12,251 nucleotides of DNA from an uncultured Mycoplasmatota bacterium (GCA_946494345.1 CAMMBX010000025.1:1-12251), one strand, 5' to 3'. Shown: positions 1-7,077, counted from the first letter of the stretch. Notes: a model not told the origin generated them from the letters alone. A program made the numbers and translations.

Positions 1-70
1 TTAAATGCAACATTTTTCATTTGAACAATTAAATGCAACTATTCCTATTTTTAGGCTGCATTTACTTTTT
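1..70. repeat. TAAATGCAAC repeats and nested hairpin, possible mobile-element remnant
   Basis: An identical 11-mer, TTAAATGCAAC, occurs at 1-11 and 29-39. The second copy also forms an inverted repeat with TGCATTTA at 57-64 (TAAATGCA at 30-37). A smaller hairpin, CCTA-TTTT-TAGG (44-55), is nested inside, and CTTTTT follows at 65-70. This could be the terminator and 3' flank of a gene to the left, or the terminal inverted-repeat region of an insertion sequence such as the IS30 family, whose ends often carry TTGCATTTAA-like motifs. No transposase is visible. The repeat structure is seen directly, and its origin is a guess. Confidence 0.4.
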
Positions 71-115
71 CAGTTCAGTAGGTGATAAAATAAACCTATA
101 AGAAACTTTCTAATA

Positions 116-144
116 TTGATTTTACAAGAAAAATATGGTATTAT
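116..144 (+). promoter_or_regulatory. Sigma-A-type extended -10 promoter for the DHH phosphodiesterase gene
   Basis: TTGATT (116-121) and TATTAT (139-144) are separated by 17 bp, and a TGG extended -10 element sits directly upstream at 136-138. The predicted start near 151 gives a leader of only about 15 nt, most of which is the ribosome binding site AAAGGTGAT (152-160). Confidence 0.65.
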
Positions 145-165
145 AAGCGACAAAGGTGATGCATA

Positions 166-1200
166 ATGACTAATAATGATTCAAAAGAATTAAAAGAATT
201 TAAAATTAAATTACAAGAAAAAATTGAAGCCTCTGATCAAGTATTCATTGTCACTCATAAAAATCCTGATTTAGATGCTATTGGATCTGCTATTGGTATA
301 TCTTTAATAGCAAAAAAGTTAAAGAAAAATAGTTATATAATCATGGATGATAAAATAGAGGCAATTAATACTGGAGTCTTAACTGTAATGGATGCTATTT
401 CTAATGATTATCAAACTATAACAAATAATATTTTTAATGAAGTTAAAACAGAAAATAATCTTTTGATTGTTACAGATACTAATAAAACAAACTGTGTTTG
501 TTGTGAAGATTATTTAGATGAATTTAAAAGTATTATCATTATAGATCATCATAATCAAGACACTAAAACTATAAAAACCATCAATAAATTTATCAAGCCT
601 CAACTATCTAGTACTTGCGAAATAGTTGCTACTCTACTTGATATGTTAAAAATAAATTATTCTAGTGATATTGCTAATTATCTTCTAGCAGGTATTACTC
701 TAGATACAAATCAATTAAGAAGTCCAACTGTTTCCGAGCACACTTTAAAAATCGCTGCTAAATTAATAGGTAAAGGTGCTAATATTAATTATAGTAACGA
801 ACTATTAGATGAAACTTTTGAAACAGATATAAGAGTACATGATCTAATCAAAGAAACTGATTTTTATAACTATAGTATTGCCATATGCAAAGGTAAAAAT
901 GAAGATGTATTTACCGGAGAAGAACTTGCTAAAGCTGCTAATTATACTTTAAAATTCAAACCTGATATCGTTTGCATAATTGGTAGAACTGATGATAATA
1001 CTATTAGTATAAGTTCAAGGAGTAATGGAAAAATAAATGTTAGCAAAGTCATGGAGTTATTTGGTGGTGGTGGAGATAATTTTAGAGGTGCTGCCAAAAT
1101 AGAAGGATCTAGTACTGATGAAGTTGAAAAAAAATTAATTAAGGTATTAAAGCCTAAGTTTTATATTAGTAATAGGGAGTTAAAAAATGAAGAATCTTAA
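166..1200 (+). CDS. DHH-DHHA1 family phosphodiesterase, GdpP/PdeM-like (probable c-di-AMP phosphodiesterase)
   Basis: This 344-residue soluble protein has the two-lobed DHH/DHHA1 layout. The DHH lobe carries HKNPDLDAIGS (residues 31-41, metal ligands H31, D35, D37), D104 in VTDTN, the signature DHH at 127-129 and D180 in GITLDTN. The DHHA1 lobe follows, with a glycine-rich loop at 299-304. The HKNPDLDA and DTN wording resembles the catalytic half of GdpP more than NrnA. The membrane, PAS and GGDEF-like parts of GdpP are absent, as in the stand-alone mycoplasma enzyme PdeM. It probably hydrolyses cyclic di-AMP or pApA; an oligoribonuclease role (NrnA-like) is the main alternative. The glycine loop reads GGGGD, whereas GdpP and NrnA usually have GGGGH, so the nucleotide-binding histidine appears replaced by D304. 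The ATG follows AAAGGTGAT at 152-160. The gene overlaps the lipoprotein downstream by 14 bp. Confidence 0.82.
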   Translation: MTNNDSKELKEFKIKLQEKIEASDQVFIVTHKNPDLDAIGSAIGISLIAKKLKKNSYIIMDDKIEAINTGVLTVMDAISNDYQTITNNIFNEVKTENNLLIVTDTNKTNCVCCEDYLDEFKSIIIIDHHNQDTKTIKTINKFIKPQLSSTCEIVATLLDMLKINYSSDIANYLLAGITLDTNQLRSPTVSEHTLKIAAKLIGKGANINYSNELLDETFETDIRVHDLIKETDFYNYSIAICKGKNEDVFTGEELAKAANYTLKFKPDIVCIIGRTDDNTISISSRSNGKINVSKVMELFGGGGDNFRGAAKIEGSSTDEVEKKLIKVLKPKFYISNRELKNEES

Positions 1201-1786
1201 AATTAAAAAAGCTCTTTACACAATTACAGCATTAGGATTAACATCATTTGCCTTATTAACAACTGGCTGCTCAAGTAAAGAAAACAATGCTACAGTATCT
1301 AATGATACAAACACTATAGAAAACAAAGAAGATAATAAAGAAATATTTGATAACTTTGAAAGTGAAAAGAATGAAATAAATGAATTAATTTATACTGGTA
1401 ATTTTGAACTAGCAAAGGAAGTATGGAGTGAGTACTTTATTGATGCTATTGATATGATCTTTTATGATAAAGAATATAAAGATACAAAGTGGAACGACCT
1501 TGCTCCTAATGCCAAACAAGAAATCATCAATAATCTTAATGAAATCGATGCCTCCATAACAGAAATATATCCAGAATATAAAGAAGATTGGGAAAAAACC
1601 AAAGGCTTAGCAACTGATATATATTTTGAAGGCTTAAATAAAATAAAGGATTTAATTGGTGAAGATAATTATAATGCAGTTAAAGAAATTAAAGATAACA
1701 TCAAATCTAGAGCTAGTGAAGTAGGTAATAATATAAAAAATAAAGCTAATGAATGGTATCAAGAGTTTAAAACTAGAAATAAATAG
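1187..1786 (+). CDS. Small secreted lipoprotein of unknown function
   Basis: The protein has 199 residues, with a lysine-rich start, a hydrophobic stretch (about residues 9-26) and a lipobox ending TTGC-SS with C28 as the lipidation site. A low-complexity Asn/Glu/Lys linker (about 30-60) follows, then a charged, mostly helical region with several aromatic residues in which I recognise no family. The mature protein should be tethered to the outer face of the membrane. The ATG lies inside the last codons of the phosphodiesterase gene (14 bp overlap) behind GGGAG at 1175-1179, so the two are probably co-transcribed and translationally coupled. The stop TAG is followed at once by an in-frame TGA, and both lie in the left arm of the terminator. 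The link to second-messenger turnover rests on gene order only. Confidence 0.75.
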   Translation: MKNLKIKKALYTITALGLTSFALLTTGCSSKENNATVSNDTNTIENKEDNKEIFDNFESEKNEINELIYTGNFELAKEVWSEYFIDAIDMIFYDKEYKDTKWNDLAPNAKQEIINNLNEIDASITEIYPEYKEDWEKTKGLATDIYFEGLNKIKDLIGEDNYNAVKEIKDNIKSRASEVGNNIKNKANEWYQEFKTRNK

Positions 1787-1815
1787 TGATTTTATGTAAA
1801 GTAGTCACTATTTTT
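1781..1815 (+). terminator. Rho-independent terminator after the phosphodiesterase-lipoprotein operon
   Basis: A perfect 9-bp stem pairs AAATAGTGA (1781-1789) with TCACTATTT (1805-1813) across a 15-nt loop, with a T-run at 1811-1815. The left arm contains the lipoprotein stop codon. Confidence 0.75.
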
Positions 1816-1816
1816 C

Positions 1817-1845
1817 TTGTAAATAAATATTATTTAGATTATAAT
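1817..1845 (+). promoter_or_regulatory. Promoter for the Ig-like repeat protein
   Basis: TTGTAA (1817-1822) and a consensus TATAAT (1840-1845) are separated by 17 bp. The -35 box starts right after the T-run of the preceding terminator. The predicted leader is about 29 nt and ends in the ribosome binding site AAAGGTGAT just before the ATG at 1881. Confidence 0.65.
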
Positions 1846-1880
1846 GTTAATAAGATATTAGTAAGAGTAAAGGTGATTAT

Positions 1881-2579
1881 ATGGATAAGCATATTAGAAT
1901 AATTACAGTCACATCTCTTAGCTTACTAGGAATACTTTGTATTTCTTCAGGAATAATGTATTCATCTTTAAAGGCAAAAAACGTTGATGAAAAAGTTTTA
2001 GTTATTGTAGAACAAAAACAAGTAAGTAAAGAGACTGATGTTGATATAAAATTAAAAGATTTAACTATTGAAGTTAACACGCCACTAAGTGTCAAAATAA
2101 TTGACTACTTAGATAGTGCCGTTAGCGATGAAGTGCTTGCAAATCTAGAATTAGACACTAGTAGTGTAAATGTAACACAACCTGGAACATATAATTATAC
2201 AATTACTTATAAGAAAAAAATATATAATGGTATAATTATTGTCAAAGAAAAAGAAGTACCTACAAACACTTTACAAAGTATTACTTTAAGAACATTAAAT
2301 GTAAATATAGGTACTGCTTTATCTACTGATATTAGTAACTATGTAATTGAACCTCTTACTGATGAAATAAAAAGCACTATGTTTATTGATCTTAGTAAAG
2401 TCAATGTAAATGCTGCTGGAAGCTATCAATATACAATCACTTATAACAATAGCATTTACACAGGAACAATTACCATTACCGAAACTCAACCTACTCTATC
2501 AACTACTATAACAGAAGAAAAAACTCCTCAAGAACCACCAAGTGGTGATGAAACTGATCAAACACAAAATACAAACTAA
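1881..2579 (+). CDS. Membrane-anchored extracellular protein with two Ig-like repeats
   Basis: The protein has 232 residues. An N-terminal hydrophobic segment (about residues 6-29) looks like a signal anchor, with no clear cleavage site and no lipobox. Two homologous beta-rich repeats follow (about 55-123 and 133-201). Each has the pattern 'xGTx-LS..I..Y....DE', then 'VNV..(P/A)G(T/S)Y.YTITY....Y.G.I.I', typical of bacterial Ig-like domains. The last 30 residues are a Thr/Glu/Pro/Gln-rich tail without a sorting signal. It is likely a surface or cell-envelope protein, and its binding partner is unknown. It is a single-gene unit with its own promoter and a downstream terminator. The ATG is preceded by AAAGGTGAT (1870-1877), the same site used by the phosphodiesterase gene. 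Confidence 0.72.
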   Translation: MDKHIRIITVTSLSLLGILCISSGIMYSSLKAKNVDEKVLVIVEQKQVSKETDVDIKLKDLTIEVNTPLSVKIIDYLDSAVSDEVLANLELDTSSVNVTQPGTYNYTITYKKKIYNGIIIVKEKEVPTNTLQSITLRTLNVNIGTALSTDISNYVIEPLTDEIKSTMFIDLSKVNVNAAGSYQYTITYNNSIYTGTITITETQPTLSTTITEEKTPQEPPSGDETDQTQNTN

Positions 2580-2603
2580 AAACTTCCCTTAAAGGAAGTT
2601 TTT
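2578..2603. terminator. Bidirectional terminator between convergent genes
   Basis: A perfect 10-bp stem, AAAAACTTCC (2578-2587) with GGAAGTTTTT (2594-2603), closes a 6-nt loop and has T-runs on both strands. It serves the Ig-like gene on + and the corA end of the long - strand unit, whose stop codon starts at 2606. Confidence 0.85.
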
Positions 2604-3548
2604 TTATAGCATATTTTTCTTTTTTAATATAAAAGCAACAATTAAAGATAGTAGTAATGATAACAACAATAAAAAGACAAAGGCAAAAGGATTATCAGCA
2701 AACTTACCAAAAGTTACATTCATCCCCATAAAAGAAGCAACCATTGTAGGAATAGAAAATACAATTGTAATGCCTGCTAAAAATTTCATAATTGTATTAA
2801 GGTTATTAGAAATAATAGTTGCAACAGTATCAGTAGTACTAGATAGAATACCTCTATATAAATCACTCATCTCGATTGCTTGGTTATTTTCAATAATAGC
2901 ATCTTCCAATAAATCTTCATCTTCTTCATATAACTCAATTACATTACCTTTTAATATTTTATCAAGAACAACTCCATTACTCTTTAATGCTGTAATAATA
3001 TAAGTCAAACTATTTTCAATAGAAAGCAAATTCAAAAGTTCCTGATTTTTAGTAGCATTAAGTATCCTTGATTCTGCAAGTTCTATCTTATTATCAATCT
3101 CTCGTAACATTTTTAAATAAAGTAAAGCTAACTTATAAATCATTTGAATAATAAATCTACTTTTCTTATATGTATAAAACTCTTTAACTTTCCCTTTAGT
3201 AAATTCATCAATAATACTATATTTCTGTAAACAAACTGTAACAATATAATCATTTCTAACAACCAAAATACCTATAGGTAGTGTTGTAATAGTCTTAATA
3301 TTATTTTTAGTTTCATAAACAGGAACATCCAAAAGAAGCATCTTTACTCCATCCTCTTCATCAATACGAGGCTTTTCATCATCATCAATTATACTCATAA
3401 TAAAGCTTTTCTTTATTCTTAAAGAACTAGACACTTCATCTATCTCTGCTTCTGTTGGATTAACTAAATTGATCCAACTACCTATTTCATAACTGTTAAT
3501 CTTACTAAATTCATTAGTAGTAATATCAGTATTATATATTCTTAACAC
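2604..3548 (-). CDS. corA: CorA-family divalent metal (Mg2+/Co2+) transporter
   Basis: This is a CorA-type channel with a large cytoplasmic alpha/beta N-terminal domain, a long helical stalk and two C-terminal membrane helices (about residues 255-274 and 288-308 from the start chosen here). The family signature GMN lies at the end of the first helix, in the context FMGMNV. A basic KKK tail follows the second helix, as expected for cytoplasmic C-termini. It should form a pentamer that imports Mg2+ or related ions. Two GTG starts are possible. The outer one (3557) lies only 2 nt from the ribosome binding site AAAGG (3560-3564). The inner one (3548) lies 11 nt away and gives a start MLRIY that resembles family members, so I prefer it. 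The gene is the last of the tmk-to-corA unit, 27 bp after fhs. Confidence 0.85.
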   Translation of the reverse strand: MLRIYNTDITTNEFSKINSYEIGSWINLVNPTEAEIDEVSSSLRIKKSFIMSIIDDDEKPRIDEEDGVKMLLLDVPVYETKNNIKTITTLPIGILVVRNDYIVTVCLQKYSIIDEFTKGKVKEFYTYKKSRFIIQMIYKLALLYLKMLREIDNKIELAESRILNATKNQELLNLLSIENSLTYIITALKSNGVVLDKILKGNVIELYEEDEDLLEDAIIENNQAIEMSDLYRGILSSTTDTVATIISNNLNTIMKFLAGITIVFSIPTMVASFMGMNVTFGKFADNPFAFVFLLLLSLLLSLIVAFILKKKNML

Positions 3549-3575
3549 AAGTATCACTGCCTTTCTTCCAAATAT

Positions 3576-5171
3576 TTAAAATAAACCTTTTATTTCTCCA
3601 TCTATTAAATCAATCTTTTCATAATTAGGATTCTTAGGTAACCCTGGCATTGTATAAATCTTACCACTTAGTACGGTTATAAATCCAGCCCCTCTATTTA
3701 TAATAAAATCTCTAATATGAAGTTCATTATCCTTAGGATATCCAAGTTTTTTAGCATCATCACTTATTGAATACTGTGTTTTAGCAACACAAATAGGAAG
3801 ATGAGAAAGATGCAAATCTTCTATTAATCTTAAGCTCTTCAACGCATCCTCTGAATACGAAATATTATTAGAATGATAAACAACCTGACATAACTTTTCT
3901 AGTTTCTCTTTTATCGTCATACTATCATCAACTAGTGGTAAGAAACTATTTTCATCTTCACTTGCCTTAATAACAGCATTAGCAAGTCCTATCGCTCCCT
4001 CTCCTCCTTTGCTATAAGCATCACTTAACTCACACCTATAACCAAGTCTTCTAACATAATCAAAAACGTAATTAATATCTTCACTACTATCATCGTCAAA
4101 CTTATTAACACAAACAACTATTGGAACATTATAATGTTTCAAATGATCAAGATGAGCATCTATATTACATATTCCCTGTTCTAAAGAACCATTACCATTA
4201 TATTTTAAAGCCCTAACAGTTACAACTAAAACAATAGTAGAAGGAGTAATAGAAGCACTAGGACAAACTATATCTAAAAACTTTTCAGCCCCTAAATCAC
4301 TACCAAAACCTGCTTCTGTAATAACATAATCAGATAGACTCCTAGCAAGTTTAATTGAAGTAATACTGCTACAACCATGAGCAATATTAGCAAAAGGCCC
4401 ACCATGAATAATAGCAGGAGTACCTTCAAGCGTTTGTACAAGATTAGGCCTAAAAGCATCTTTTAATAAGACAGTTAAAGCCCCTTCTAGTTTTAAATCA
4501 TGAACATAAATAGGTTCATTTTTACTATTAAAACCAACTATTATTTTAGATAAACGTCTCTTTAAATCATCTATATCTTGAGCAAGACAAAATAAAGCCA
4601 TAACTTCACTAGCAGAAGTTATATTAAAATGATCTTCATAACTATTACCAGCACATTTTAATTCAATGTTTCTCAAAGATCTATCATTAACATCTAAACA
4701 TCGATTAAAAACAACTTTCTTAATATCTAAAATATTTCCTTGTTCAATATGATTATAAATAGCAGCACTAATCAAATTATTAGCAGAAGTAATAGCATGA
4801 AAATCTCCTGTAAAATGCAAATTAATATCCGTCATAGGAGCTACTTGACTATATCCTCCTCCTGTCGCTCCTCCTTTTAAACCAAACACAGGGCCAAGAG
4901 AAGGCTCTCTTAAAGCAAGACATACTGATTTATTAAGCTTACTAAAAGCATCAGCAAGGCCAATACTAACAGTAGTCTTCCCTTCTCCATATGGTGTAGG
5001 ATTAATAGCAGTTACTAAAATAACCTTACCATCTTTTTCTCCTTTTTCTTTAACAATTTTCGCTTTATATTTACCATAAACATCTATATCATCACTAGAT
5101 AAAGATAACTCATTAGCAATATCAACAATATTAGCAATTTTTGTATTATTTGCAATTTCTATATCACTCAT
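3576..5171 (-). CDS. fhs: Formate-tetrahydrofolate ligase
   Basis: The enzyme makes 10-formyltetrahydrofolate from formate, tetrahydrofolate and ATP, feeding purine and formyl-Met-tRNA synthesis and one-carbon supply. At 531 residues it is slightly shorter than the usual ~556. Family blocks are in order: the P-loop TPYGEGKTT (about 59-67), REPSLGPVFGLKGGATGGG (about 88-106), the MTDINLHFTGDFHAI block, TEAGFGSDLGAEKF in the middle, and the conserved C-terminus with MPGLPKNP and GEIKGLF. The common alanine in the P-loop (PTPAGEGKTT) is tyrosine here. The ATG at 5171 is chosen because AGGAGGTG (5178-5185) lies 6 nt upstream. The longer reading from 5180 would start inside that ribosome binding site. 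It lies between the unknown gene at 5213 and corA on the same strand. Confidence 0.95.
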   Translation of the reverse strand: MSDIEIANNTKIANIVDIANELSLSSDDIDVYGKYKAKIVKEKGEKDGKVILVTAINPTPYGEGKTTVSIGLADAFSKLNKSVCLALREPSLGPVFGLKGGATGGGYSQVAPMTDINLHFTGDFHAITSANNLISAAIYNHIEQGNILDIKKVVFNRCLDVNDRSLRNIELKCAGNSYEDHFNITSASEVMALFCLAQDIDDLKRRLSKIIVGFNSKNEPIYVHDLKLEGALTVLLKDAFRPNLVQTLEGTPAIIHGGPFANIAHGCSSITSIKLARSLSDYVITEAGFGSDLGAEKFLDIVCPSASITPSTIVLVVTVRALKYNGNGSLEQGICNIDAHLDHLKHYNVPIVVCVNKFDDDSSEDINYVFDYVRRLGYRCELSDAYSKGGEGAIGLANAVIKASEDENSFLPLVDDSMTIKEKLEKLCQVVYHSNNISYSEDALKSLRLIEDLHLSHLPICVAKTQYSISDDAKKLGYPKDNELHIRDFIINRGAGFITVLSGKIYTMPGLPKNPNYEKIDLIDGEIKGLF

Positions 5172-5190
5172 AAAAAACACCTCCTACTAT

Positions 5191-5208
5191 ATCTATTATA
5201 TAATAGAT
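5191..5208. promoter_or_regulatory. Perfect 18-bp palindrome directly upstream of fhs
   Basis: ATCTATTAT and ATAATAGAT form a gapless perfect palindrome just upstream of the fhs ribosome binding site, in the 41-bp gap after the previous gene. It contains a TATAAT on each strand. It could be an operator, part of a weak internal fhs promoter, or chance in AT-rich DNA. There is no T-run, so it is not a typical terminator. Confidence 0.35.
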
Positions 5209-5212
5209 TATC

Positions 5213-6184
5213 TTAAAACAAAGTTTTAACTTTCTTCTTAGCAAATTCTTTTGAAATATTCTCTTTATCTCTTTCTAGTTTTCTTTTCCTTTCATCATAA
5301 TATTGCATAAGTCCAATTTCTCTCTCTTCAATTTTATCAAGTAATGGTTTCATATTTTCACCATTAATATTTTCTGATTTTTCTTTAATTTTCTTAATAA
5401 TATAACTTAATCTAGCTCTCATCATATCTATACTTTTATCATCATTAAAAGTATCACTATCTAAGACAATTCCTTTATCTTTACTACCAATACTACCATT
5501 ATTGTATTGAACTTGATTTTGAAATAACCACATTGAGTTATTTATCAAAGGCTTCTTTTTTATTTCAAAACTTCCATTTTCACTCATTATATTAGTATTT
5601 ACAAGAGTTAAATTAGATAAAGAAGATAGTAAACAATTTGCTATATTACATCTAGATTCTAAAATACTTAAATTATCACCATAAAATTGTAAGTCATTGA
5701 TATTAAAATGAGAGCCTGCAATTTCCATTTCCCTCGCTCTAACTATAAGTACTTTTAAAAAGCCTTTATTTCCTTGTAAAGATACCTTCTTAGCATTATT
5801 TACCTTAAGACATGATACCTTTCCTTTAAAAATATGTAAATAACTAATAGGACTATCTTGAATATCCACTTTAAATATTTGATTATCATCTTTCTTTTTT
5901 AAATCAAAAGTGGTTTTCTTACTATTATTAATATAAATAATAGAATTAGAATCAAGCTCACCACTAATTATAACATTAGTATCATGATTACTCACATCAA
6001 TACACGAATAAGCAGTAATCCAATTATTAAAGTTAATAAAACTAACTTTATCTCTTACTGAATAATTATTCTTTTTATCACTATTAAAAACTTTTCTTTT
6101 CTTAAAAAAATAATTAAAAGGTGTAATTATATATTTATGGTCATCTCCAAAAAACTTATATTCGATTCTTTTTAAATTTCTCAT
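5213..6184 (-). CDS. Unrecognised cytoplasmic protein, possible beta-solenoid core with helical tail
   Basis: I do not recognise a family. The 323-residue protein has no signal peptide or membrane segment. It starts with a basic, aromatic-rich region (about residues 1-60). The middle (about 68-210) alternates short hydrophobic strands with Asn/Ser/Lys turns at near-regular spacing, as in beta-helix or pentapeptide-like folds (for example the stretches around 123-150 and 165-200). The last 75 residues (from about 248) are charged and predicted helical or coiled-coil, rich in Lys/Glu/Arg. The ATG at 6184 is chosen because AGAAGG (6192-6197) lies 7 nt upstream. The longer reading from GTG 6202 would put that site inside the gene. 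It has its own good promoter (6214-6241) and may also be read from tmk. A structural or scaffold role is only an inference. Confidence 0.6.
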   Translation of the reverse strand: MRNLKRIEYKFFGDDHKYIITPFNYFFKKRKVFNSDKKNNYSVRDKVSFINFNNWITAYSCIDVSNHDTNVIISGELDSNSIIYINNSKKTTFDLKKKDDNQIFKVDIQDSPISYLHIFKGKVSCLKVNNAKKVSLQGNKGFLKVLIVRAREMEIAGSHFNINDLQFYGDNLSILESRCNIANCLLSSLSNLTLVNTNIMSENGSFEIKKKPLINNSMWLFQNQVQYNNGSIGSKDKGIVLDSDTFNDDKSIDMMRARLSYIIKKIKEKSENINGENMKPLLDKIEEREIGLMQYYDERKRKLERDKENISKEFAKKKVKTLF

Positions 6185-6213
6185 TAACATACCTTCTTTC
6201 ACACAATAGATAT

Positions 6214-6241
6214 ATTATACTCTAAAAGTAAATTTAATCAA
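6214..6241 (-). promoter_or_regulatory. Promoter for the unrecognised gene at 6184
   Basis: On the - strand, TTGATT (6241-6236) and consensus TATAAT (6219-6214) are separated by 16 bp. The -35 box overlaps the last codons of tmk. Transcription would start near 6207, giving a leader of about 23 nt, and could continue into fhs and corA, since no terminator is seen before 2603. Confidence 0.65.
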
Positions 6242-6896
6242 GAATACTTATAACTTTAGAATATATTTCTGAACTAATATCTTCAATACTTCGTAATTTT
6301 CCATCTTTATTACATTCTATTATTTTAAAGTTATATTTATTAGCAACATACAAACTATTATTATAGACTTTATCTAAAAAGTCCTCATCTTTTTCATTTA
6401 TATCTCCCTCTATCCCCTCATAATCTCTTTTTTTTCTTAATTTATTATTAGATTCTTTATCTAGTTTTAAAAAGATTACTAAATCAGGCTTTCTTAGTCC
6501 TAGCTTATTATATTCATAGTCACTAATATATTCCAAAAATTCATCTTTCTCATCGTCAGGAACCATCGTTCCTTGATAAATTAAGTTTGATGTCGTATAG
6601 CGATCAAGTAAAACTATCTTTTCTTCATCTAAAGCTTTTTTTAATTTATTATTATAAATATAAAACCTATCTAAAGCATAAAAACTACTAACTGCATATG
6701 CTCCTATATCTTCTCTTTTACCTAAGTCACCTCTTAAATAAGCTTCAATTAAAAAAGCACTGCCTTCTCCATAACTAGGAAAATGATGATACACTACTTC
6801 CTTACCATCTTTAATTAATTTATTATATAACTCTTTTACTTGTGTAGTTTTACCTACACCATCACTTACTCCTTCAATAACAATTAACTTTCCCAT
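6234..6896 (-). CDS. tmk: Thymidylate kinase-like P-loop nucleoside monophosphate kinase
   Basis: The 220-residue protein matches dTMP kinase (dTMP + ATP to dTDP + ADP). It has an N-terminal beta strand and P-loop (EGVSDGVGKTTQ, residues 8-19), FPSYGEGS (39-46) where the family has FP.Y.....S, the ALDRF block (74-78), the catalytic DR motif in LLDRYTTSN (96-104), strand PDLVIFLKL (137-145) and a charged lid (about 150-172). The wording DRYTTSN and AVSSFYALDR fits a Firmicutes tmk-like subgroup rather than the E. coli type. The P-loop is odd: one extra residue (S11) separates EGV from DGVGKTT, giving Gx5GKT instead of Gx4GKT. The ATG follows AGGTGAT (6901-6907). It is not beside holB or dnaX as often found, but heads the unit leading to fhs. 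Confidence 0.82.
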   Translation of the reverse strand: MGKLIVIEGVSDGVGKTTQVKELYNKLIKDGKEVVYHHFPSYGEGSAFLIEAYLRGDLGKREDIGAYAVSSFYALDRFYIYNNKLKKALDEEKIVLLDRYTTSNLIYQGTMVPDDEKDEFLEYISDYEYNKLGLRKPDLVIFLKLDKESNNKLRKKRDYEGIEGDINEKDEDFLDKVYNNSLYVANKYNFKIIECNKDGKLRSIEDISSEIYSKVISILD

Positions 6897-6913
6897 TTAT
6901 ATCACCTAAATTA

Positions 6914-6942
6914 ATTATAAAGAAAATATTAAAACAATTAAA
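6914..6942 (-). promoter_or_regulatory. Weak candidate promoter for tmk
   Basis: A consensus TATAAT on the - strand (6919-6914) lies just upstream of the AGGTGAT ribosome binding site. The only -35 candidate at a 17-bp spacing is a poor TTTAAT (6942-6937). The region is very AT-rich, so this is tentative. Confidence 0.35.
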
Positions 6943-6965
6943 GGTAAAAGTTAAAAAAAATAAAA

Positions 6966-6995
6966 TTTTATATGATTTTTAAAATTCATATAAAA
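6966..6995. repeat. 30-bp imperfect palindrome in the tmk/adhesin intergenic region
   Basis: TTTTATATGA (6966-6975) pairs with TCATATAAAA (6986-6995), and an inner TTTT/AAAA (6977-6984) continues the symmetry, with a single T-T mismatch between. The right part is repeated directly: the 16-mer from 6981 to 6996 recurs at 7034-7049. Pure A/T arms suggest a regulatory or structural DNA element rather than an RNA terminator. Confidence 0.5.
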
Positions 6996-7026
6996 ATAAA
7001 CTTCAATCTCTTAAATTTAATCATTG

Positions 7027-7071
7027 AATTTACAAAATTCATATAAAAAATCATCACCAATTTACAAAATT
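7027..7071. promoter_or_regulatory. Two identical operator-like palindromes upstream of the adhesin promoter
   Basis: AATTT-ACA-AAATT occurs at 7027-7039 and again at 7059-7071. The second copy is extended to CAATTT-ACA-AAATTG (7058-7072). Their centres (7033 and 7065) are 32 bp apart, about three helical turns, so a dimeric regulator could bind both on one DNA face. Relative to the predicted start near 7113 they lie at about -48 and -80, which suits an activator or a looping repressor. The sites are seen directly; the regulator is not known. Confidence 0.45.
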
Positions 7072-7077
7072 GCCAAT

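Noticed and set aside
1..115. Small gene at the left edge
   Set aside because: Stops occur in all frames and no start with a ribosome binding site is seen. Only repeats and the first promoter are supported.
1877..2095. Antisense reading frame opposite the Ig-like gene, and similar ones at 2770-3003, 7205-7396 and 8374-8562
   Set aside because: Each lies inside a well-supported gene, with no family motif and unlikely composition.
5172..5180. Longer start for fhs at 5180
   Set aside because: The GTG lies inside the AGGAGGTG ribosome binding site that serves the ATG at 5171.
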